Shown here: one piece after another, positions 15,499 through 20,336 of the stretch
How the letters are laid out: the number at the start of each line of letters is the position of its first letter
How positions within the stretch are numbered: the stretch's first letter is position 1
Assembly (NCBI GenBank): GCA_964389005.1
Contig: CAYMCV010000039.1
Coordinates: forward strand, 1-20,336
Direction: 5' to 3'
Length of the DNA: 20,336 nt
DNA from: CAYMCV01 sp964389005
GTDB taxonomy: Bacteria > Bacillota > Clostridia > Lachnospirales > Lachnospiraceae
Notes under the pieces: model-generated
Database searches by the model: none
What the model was told of the DNA's origin: nothing
Seen by the model: only the letters and a program-made list of their open reading frames with translations
Translations under genes and position numbers: made by a program

Positions 15499-17205
15499 AT
15501 GGCACTATTTGGTAACAGAATTCGTGTCGGCGATTTGCTTGTACAAAAGGGGTACATAACAGATGATCAGTTGACAGCAGCGTTGGAGGAACAACGCGAG
15601 AAGAAACAACGATTGGGAGAAGTTCTGATTGGAATGGGGCTTGTTACGGATGAACAGTTTTCGGGTGTCATCTGTGCACAGTTGGGAATACAGTCCATTG
15701 ATTTGAAGAATGTGAAGCTGAATGAGGATTTATTGAAGACCGTCGGCGAAGATATCATGAGAAAGCAAGGTCTGATTCCGTTTGGCTATGACGAGAACAA
15801 TCTGAATGCAATTAAGGTTGCCATGGCAGATCCGATGGATTTGGGTGCTATGGATGATATCCAATTGGTAACCGGTATGGAAGTTACGCCATACTATTGC
15901 AGCGCGGTTCAGATTAATATCCAGTTGGATAAATTATATGGTAAGAAACAGGCAATGGAAGCGGCAGAGCAGTTTCAGGCTGAGCATGCAGATGAGTATG
16001 GCAATGCAGCGGAAGATGATGAGGATTCCGCCATCAGTGATGCGCCCATTGTTAAGATTGTAAGAACGATGCTTCAGGAAGCGGTGCGTATGGGAGCTTC
16101 CGATATTCATATTGAACCGATGGAACGTGAAGTTCGCGTCAGGTATCGTGTGGACGGTGTATTGCAGAACGTCATGCAGTATAATACTAATGTCTTATCG
16201 GCAATGGTAGCCAGAATTAAGATTGTATCCGGTTTGGATATTTCTGAGAAGAGAAAACCGCAGGATGGTCGTTTGACGTTGGATGTTGACGGCGAAGAAT
16301 ACGATGTCCGTGTATCCATATTACCAACGGTGTACGGTGAGAAGACGGTTATGCGTCTTACCAAGAAGCGCGGTTTGACAAGAGAGAAGAAACACCTCGG
16401 TCTGTATCCGGAAGATGAGAAACGATTGGATGGAATTACACATAATCCGCATGGTATTATTCTGGTAACGGGGCCGACCGGTAGCGGTAAATCAACCACT
16501 TGCTATACCGTGTTGAGTGAGTTGAACAAGGAAGCTGTGAATATTATCACTGTTGAAGACCCTGTCGAGGCGAATGTGCCGGGCGTCAATCAGGTACAGG
16601 TTAACGTTAGGGCAGACTTGACATTTGCAAGCGCACTTCGTTCTATCTTGCGTCAGGATCCCGATATCATTATGATCGGTGAGATTCGTGACGGGGAGAC
16701 GGCGGGAATTGCGGTTAAGGCATCCATCACCGGTCACTTGGTTATCTCCACATTGCATACCAACTCGACCTCTGCTTCCATTACACGTTTGATTGACATG
16801 GGCGTTGAAGCTTACCTTATTGGCGATGCAGTTGTAGGAATCATTGCACAGCGTCTTGTGAGACGACTTTGCCCGAAGTGTAAGGTCGGCAAACAGGCAA
16901 CGCCGCGTGAAAAGGAACTGTTACATATTCCGTTAGATCAGGATCAGATTATATATGAGCCTTGCGGTTGCGATGAATGTAACCATGGATACCGCGGACG
17001 AATTGCTATCTATGAAATCATGCCGATTACATCGAAGATTCGAGCAATACTTCATCAGAAAGTTACTGCGGATGAGATTCAGAAGGTGGCTGTTGAAGAC
17101 GGTATGAACACACTTCGTATGGCGGGTGCGAGGAACGTACTGGCAGGCATTACTTCCATGGAAGAGATGATTCGTGTTGCATACGATATGGACGAAGAAG
17201 TGTAG
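15499..17205 (+). CDS. pilB: Type IV pilus extension ATPase PilB with c-di-GMP-type MshEN domain
   Basis: GspE/PilB family ATPase that powers pilus assembly. Two consecutive 24-residue MshEN motifs are visible at the N-terminus, at residues 9-32 (RVGDLLVQKG...Q32) and 38-61 (RLGEVLIGMG...Q61), separated by five residues. This is the arrangement that binds c-di-GMP in MshE. Conservative changes are V10, Y19, F54 and I58. An acidic linker (about 150-175) leads to the ATPase: ASDIHIEPMEREVRVRYRVDG, Walker A GPTGSGKS (325-332), TVEDPVE, DPDIIMIGEIRDGETA and GHLVISTLHTN. The zinc tetracysteine is C458/C461 with C489 or C491 and C494. The ribosome site is GAAAGAGG. pilC follows. Confidence 0.95.
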   Translation: MALFGNRIRVGDLLVQKGYITDDQLTAALEEQREKKQRLGEVLIGMGLVTDEQFSGVICAQLGIQSIDLKNVKLNEDLLKTVGEDIMRKQGLIPFGYDENNLNAIKVAMADPMDLGAMDDIQLVTGMEVTPYYCSAVQINIQLDKLYGKKQAMEAAEQFQAEHADEYGNAAEDDEDSAISDAPIVKIVRTMLQEAVRMGASDIHIEPMEREVRVRYRVDGVLQNVMQYNTNVLSAMVARIKIVSGLDISEKRKPQDGRLTLDVDGEEYDVRVSILPTVYGEKTVMRLTKKRGLTREKKHLGLYPEDEKRLDGITHNPHGIILVTGPTGSGKSTTCYTVLSELNKEAVNIITVEDPVEANVPGVNQVQVNVRADLTFASALRSILRQDPDIIMIGEIRDGETAGIAVKASITGHLVISTLHTNSTSASITRLIDMGVEAYLIGDAVVGIIAQRLVRRLCPKCKVGKQATPREKELLHIPLDQDQIIYEPCGCDECNHGYRGRIAIYEIMPITSKIRAILHQKVTADEIQKVAVEDGMNTLRMAGARNVLAGITSMEEMIRVAYDMDEEV

Positions 17206-17215
17206 TAACGATGGT

Positions 17216-17237
17216 AACTTCACCGTGAGGCGAAGTT
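17216..17237 (+). other. Hairpin with GTGA loop between pilB and pilC
   Basis: AACTTC (17216-17221) pairs GAAGTT (17232-17237), followed by an A-C mismatch, a CC/GG pair and a GTGA loop of GNRA type. There is no U-tract after it, so a terminator is unlikely. RNA processing or stability between the two genes is possible. Confidence 0.4.
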
Positions 17238-17282
17238 CAATATAAACATTTATTATGAAAAAGTAAAGGTGGGTAAAGGAAT

Positions 17283-18491
17283 ATGGCTGAGTTTCAATAT
17301 CGGGTTATTACTCCGTCCGGAAAAGAAAAGAAAGGCCGCATGCAGGCGAAGACGAAGGACGCTGCGGTTGCGGCACTGAAGGCGGAGAAGAATGTAATTA
17401 CTTCCATTGAAGAAGCAACCGGAATGCAGAAGAGCGTGAACTTTTCTTTCGGGAAGAAGGTAAAACCTCGTGATTTCAGTATTTTCTGTCATCAGTTTGT
17501 CAGCATCATCGGTGCCGGCGTTACAATTGTAGATGCGTTTGACATGCTGGCAGAACAAACGGAGAACAAAGCGCTGAAAGAAGCGGTAAAAGGCGTACAT
17601 ACGGATATCTCGAAGGGAGATACGCTGGCGGTTGCGATGAGGAGACGAACGGGGGTATTTCCCGAGATGCTCTGTAACATGGTAGAGGCCGGTGAAGCAT
17701 CCGGTAGTTTGGATAAATCCTTCAGTCGTATGGCAATTCAATTTGAGAAAGATGCCAAACTGCAAGGCGCTGTGAAGAAAGCATTGATTTATCCTGTTGT
17801 ACTGATTGTTGTTATGGTTGGTGTTATTTTTGCAATGATGACATTTGTTATTCCGAAGTTTATGGGGATGTTCGCGGAATTAGATACAGATTTACCTGCA
17901 TTAACCAAGATGGTTGTTGGAATTAGCGACTTTTTCGTGGGCTATTGGTGGGCAATTCTAATCGGTGCGGCAGTATTGATTGCAGCATATAAATTCTATG
18001 CGGCTTCCGTGAGCGGTAAAGCGGTAATAGATAGAATTGCATTGAAAATTCCATTTCTTGGTGCTGTACAGACGAAATCTGCTTGCGCGAAATTGGGGCG
18101 TACACTCTGCACACTATTGGCAGCCGGCGTTCCAATGATTGATGCATTGGATATAACGGCACGAAGCATGGATAATGTACATTATCGGGATGCAATGAAG
18201 GAAGCCAAGGAACAAGTCACACGAGGTGTTCCACTTTCAAGACCGCTGAAGACATCGAATATGTTTCCACCGATGGTTATCCATATGACAACGATTGGCG
18301 AAGAAACCGGTAATATCGAAGCTATGCTTGAAAACGTTGCAACATATTATGAAGAAGATGTTCAATTGGCAACCGAATCTATGATGGCAATGATGGAGCC
18401 CTTAATTATTATTGTTATGGCATTTATTGTTGGATTTCTGGTATTGGCAATCTTATCACCAATGTTCACCTTGTACGAGAGTTTGTCATAA
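17283..18491 (+). CDS. pilC: Type IV pilus inner-membrane platform protein PilC
   Basis: Polytopic membrane protein of the GspF/PilC family that couples the cytoplasmic ATPases to pilin insertion. The N-terminal cytoplasmic start (FQYRVITPSGKEKKG) is typical. Two repeated T2SSF domains follow, the first beginning near FSIFCHQFVSIIGAGV with MVEAGEASGSLD, the second near CAKLGRTLCTLLAAGVPMIDAL with TIGEETGNIEAML. Hydrophobic segments lie at about residues 170-195, 218-240 and 370-395. 402 aa is standard. The ribosome region is AAAGGTGGGTAAAGGA. It lies 77 bases after pilB and is presumably in the same transcript. The gap before the pilin gene (18492-18657) has a promoter and repeated ACAAAAT sites. 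Confidence 0.95.
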   Translation: MAEFQYRVITPSGKEKKGRMQAKTKDAAVAALKAEKNVITSIEEATGMQKSVNFSFGKKVKPRDFSIFCHQFVSIIGAGVTIVDAFDMLAEQTENKALKEAVKGVHTDISKGDTLAVAMRRRTGVFPEMLCNMVEAGEASGSLDKSFSRMAIQFEKDAKLQGAVKKALIYPVVLIVVMVGVIFAMMTFVIPKFMGMFAELDTDLPALTKMVVGISDFFVGYWWAILIGAAVLIAAYKFYAASVSGKAVIDRIALKIPFLGAVQTKSACAKLGRTLCTLLAAGVPMIDALDITARSMDNVHYRDAMKEAKEQVTRGVPLSRPLKTSNMFPPMVIHMTTIGEETGNIEAMLENVATYYEEDVQLATESMMAMMEPLIIIVMAFIVGFLVLAILSPMFTLYESLS

Positions 18492-18507
18492 ACAATGTGC
18501 AAAGTGT

Positions 18508-18622
18508 ACAAAATGAATGAAAACATGTTGGCAAAGTTCACAAAATAAATTTATTTTTTAATTAACACTGGACGTTTTGATAACTATCTGTTAATATTGT
18601 TGTTACAGAATAGTCACAAAAT
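18508..18622 (+). promoter_or_regulatory. Pilin promoter region with repeated ACAAAAT sites
   Basis: TGGACG (18569-18574), 17-bp spacer, TAATAT (18592-18597) is the best promoter match. ACAAAAT occurs at 18508-18514, 18540-18546 and 18616-18622. The first two lie inside an 18-base direct repeat with 15 matches (18500-18517, 18532-18549), 32 bases apart. GTCACA also repeats at 18613 and 18623, ten bases apart. Regulator binding is inference. Confidence 0.4.
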
Positions 18623-18657
18623 GTCACAGATTAATCAGTCAAAAGGAGAATGAAGAA

Positions 18658-19092
18658 ATGAAGAACAACAAAGGCTTTTCACTTGTAGAACTTATCATCG
18701 TTATCGCTATTATGGCAATTTTGGTTGGTGTTATGGCACCGCAGCTTATTAAGTACATCGAGAAGACCAACGTATCTTCCGATACACAGCTCTGCGACAC
18801 TGTTAAGAGTTCCGTAGTTACTGCAATTATGGATCCGACAGTTATTAATTCTACGGGATATTCTTTCGTTAACTACACCGGAAACATTACCGGTCTTAAC
18901 TTAGGTGGAGAGTTTGTAAGTGCAGTTGAGGAATCTCTTGGTTGCGCAAGAACAGAATTAGCTGATAAGTTGAAATCAAAAGATGCTAACCAAATTAACG
19001 TTATTATTGCTGGTTCCAATAGCGTTCATGTAACCATTCCTGGTTCACATGCAGATGGCAAGAACGGTTCTCAGCCGATTTACGTTGACTAA
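18658..19092 (+). CDS. pilA: Type IV prepilin (likely major pilin)
   Basis: Short class III-type signal MKNNKG, then FSLVELIIVIAIMAILVGVMAP. Cleavage by prepilin peptidase is expected after Gly6, leaving Phe1 of the mature pilin (N-methylated) and the conserved Glu5 (residue 11 here). The hydrophobic helix (about 7-30) is followed by a small globular domain with two cysteines, C46 and C96, which could form a disulfide. At 144 residues it is a compact pilin. It is its own unit: AAGGAG nine bases upstream, a separate promoter, and a strong terminator right after the stop, which suggests high expression. That it is the major rather than a minor pilin is inferred from this and from its place between pilC and pilD. 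The symbol is by analogy. Confidence 0.92.
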   Translation: MKNNKGFSLVELIIVIAIMAILVGVMAPQLIKYIEKTNVSSDTQLCDTVKSSVVTAIMDPTVINSTGYSFVNYTGNITGLNLGGEFVSAVEESLGCARTELADKLKSKDANQINVIIAGSNSVHVTIPGSHADGKNGSQPIYVD

Positions 19093-19105
19093 TTATTATG
19101 TGACG

Positions 19106-19135
19106 AAAAGGTGCAGATTAATATCTGCACCTTTT
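19106..19135 (+). terminator. Intrinsic terminator of the pilin gene
   Basis: 13-bp perfect stem (19106-19118 with 19123-19135), TAAT loop, with the right arm running into a T stretch. It begins 14 bases after the pilin stop. Confidence 0.93.
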
Positions 19136-19245
19136 TACTTTGTATAAAAATACTTTTAATTTAAACTAATTGACAAAATATATCGTTATGAATTGTATAA
19201 ATTGTACAAATGTGGATATTTAATTCATAAAAAAAACGAATTTAC

Positions 19246-19274
19246 TTGCTGAATTCACGTTGATTTGATATAAT
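19246..19274 (+). promoter_or_regulatory. Sigma-A promoter of pilD
   Basis: TTGCTG (19246-19251), 17-bp spacer, perfect TATAAT (19269-19274). A second, worse-spaced candidate upstream is TTGACA (19170-19175) with TATAAA (19196-19201), 20 bp apart. A TTGTACAAAT site lies between them (19202-19211). Confidence 0.65.
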
Positions 19275-19345
19275 TCTTTTGATAGGGAGAGTGCGTCTTT
19301 TTGCGATAGATTATCGAGTTTCAAGACGGACGCGGGAGTTAACGG

Positions 19346-20128
19346 ATGGCGGAGTATCTTTGGCTTGGCACGAACTTTTTATTAGTTATTTCAATAGCCA
19401 CTTTTATTATGGGAATCGTGATTGGGAGTTTCTTAAATGTCTGCATTTACCGAATTCCCAAGAAAGAAGACATTGCAGTGGAACGTTCTCATTGTATGAG
19501 TTGTGGGCATGTGCTCTCTTGGTATGAGTTAATTCCTGTGATTAGTTTTACAATTCAAGGAGGAAAATGCCGCTCTTGCAAGAAGAAGATTTCATGGCAA
19601 TATCCAATTGTGGAATTGATGAACGGACTTGCGTGGATAGCGGTTTTGTGGACAAATGGGTTAGAATGGAAGACAATTCTCTATTGTTTATGTGCATCTA
19701 TCTTAATTGTTATTACCGTAATTGATGCCAGGACATATGAAATACCCTTCGGATTGAATATCGCGATTACAGTACTGGGAGTCATACATCTTGCAATCGA
19801 TTATCCACACTGGTATGAATACTTGATCGGATTTTTTATTGTCAGTGGTTTTTTTTACATATTGTACTTAGTTACCAAGGGAAGAGGTATTGGCGGCGGT
19901 GATATTAAGTTAATGGCTGCTGCAGGACTTTTGCTGGGATGGAAACTTATATTGTTGGCGATGGTTATCGGTTGCGTGTTGGGGGCAATTATTCATCCGA
20001 TTCGCATGGCAGTAAGCAAGAAGGATCACGTATTGGCATTTGGACCGTATTTATCTGTAGGCATTTTTTTATCAATTCTATTTGGTAAAGAAATTGTTCT
20101 CTGGTATGCAAGTTTGGTAATGGGTTAA
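19346..20128 (+). CDS. pilD: Prepilin peptidase / N-methyltransferase (family A24)
   Basis: Bifunctional integral membrane aspartic protease that cuts prepilin leader peptides and methylates the new N-terminus. The N-terminal segment IGSFLNVCIYRIP is typical. Two CxxC pairs in the cytoplasmic loop (C50/C53 and C75/C78) are the zinc-type cysteines found in the methylating members. The two catalytic aspartates are D127 (VIDARTYEIP) and D186 in GGGDIKL, which match the family positions well. About seven or eight membrane segments; 260 aa is normal. GGGAG lies seven bases before the ATG. Separate promoter and location after the pilin terminator indicate an independent unit, possibly continuing into the pilM-like gene 77 bases later. 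Confidence 0.95.
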   Translation: MAEYLWLGTNFLLVISIATFIMGIVIGSFLNVCIYRIPKKEDIAVERSHCMSCGHVLSWYELIPVISFTIQGGKCRSCKKKISWQYPIVELMNGLAWIAVLWTNGLEWKTILYCLCASILIVITVIDARTYEIPFGLNIAITVLGVIHLAIDYPHWYEYLIGFFIVSGFFYILYLVTKGRGIGGGDIKLMAAAGLLLGWKLILLAMVIGCVLGAIIHPIRMAVSKKDHVLAFGPYLSVGIFLSILFGKEIVLWYASLVMG

Positions 20129-20142
20129 AACTTGGAATTAAT

Positions 20143-20157
20143 TCGACTTATAGTCGA
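20143..20157. other. Small hairpin between pilD and the pilM-like gene
   Basis: Perfect TCGACT/AGTCGA stem with a TAT loop, 15 bases after the pilD stop and without a clear U-tract. It is too short for a confident terminator; an operator or mRNA hairpin is possible. Confidence 0.3.
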
Positions 20158-20205
20158 TTTAGTCAAATACATCATGATATTATGAAATGAAAGGGGAACT
20201 TAAGG

Positions 20206-20336
20206 ATGGAACAGAAATTATTGTCCATTTACATTGGCAATGATGTGACCAGAATTTGCGAAGTCGTGAAACGTTCCGCAACGAGCATTACCGTTAATAA
20301 TGCGACTGAAGTTGCGACACCGACCGGCTGTGTTGA
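20206..20336 (+). CDS. pilM: PilM-like pilus assembly protein, 3' end beyond window
   Basis: Only the first 43 codons are present. The start reads MEQKLLSIYIGNDVTRICEV, an actin/FtsA-like phosphate-1 strand (SIYIGNDVTRICEV) as in PilM, the cytoplasmic ATP-binding protein that joins PilN in the pilus alignment complex. AAGGGGA lies 9 to 10 bases before the ATG. The position after pilD in a type IV pilus locus supports the call, but the fragment is too short to exclude another actin-fold protein. The frame stays open to the window end. Confidence 0.65.
   Translation, partial: MEQKLLSIYIGNDVTRICEVVKRSATSITVNNATEVATPTGCV

Noticed and set aside
1..20336. CRISPR array, tRNA, rRNA, insertion sequence or phage genes
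   Set aside because: No regularly spaced direct repeats, no tRNA or rRNA-like segments and no transposase or integrase motifs were seen. The six TTATGTAAAC copies are irregularly spaced and lie inside genes.

Overview
This window comes from a low-to-moderate GC, endospore-forming Firmicute, most likely a clostridium of the Lachnospiraceae type. Three things point there: the order rpsT (reverse), gpr, spoIIP, lepA, hemW, which is conserved in Bacillota; an uninterrupted sporulation sigma-K gene; and a Clostridia-style type IV pilus locus. All protein-coding genes run on the + strand except rpsT. A run of 10 N at 5035-5044 marks a small assembly gap inside gpr.

Layout. (a) 1-2666: the 3' part of a CDP-glucose 4,6-dehydratase gene, cut by the window edge, then an unrecognised many-pass membrane protein. 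This looks like the end of a surface-polysaccharide operon. (b) 2676-4470: a membrane-anchored GGDEF diguanylate cyclase and a TcdA-type tRNA ct6A dehydratase, ending at a strong hairpin shared with convergent rpsT. (c) 4520-10227: rpsT, the spore protease gene gpr, spoIIP, the translation factor gene lepA and hemW, with sigma-A-like and sporulation-like promoters. (d) 10228-11061: a sigma-K gene with essentially no pro-sequence, behind a sigma-K/E-like promoter. (e) 11095-20336: pilT, comM (yifB), dprA, pilB, pilC, a major-pilin-like prepilin gene, the prepilin peptidase gene pilD, and the start of a pilM-like gene cut by the window end.

How the genes fit together. PilB (extension ATPase), PilT (retraction ATPase), PilC (platform), prepilin, PilD (peptidase) and PilM (inner-membrane assembly) make up most of the core of a type IV pilus. 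ComM and DprA are natural-transformation factors embedded in the same run, so the locus plausibly serves DNA uptake as well as motility or adhesion. PilB carries two good N-terminal MshEN motifs predicted to bind c-di-GMP, and a diguanylate cyclase lies about 12 kb upstream.

Most interesting non-coding signals: (1) a 168-bp interrupted inverted repeat between pilT and comM (12340-12507) that can fold into one long hairpin; (2) a 10-mer, TTATGTAAAC, present six times in three genes, in both orientations and in different codon registers, which argues for a DNA-level role; (3) TGTACAAA sites upstream of pilB, the pilin gene and pilD. None could be tested against a genome or database here.
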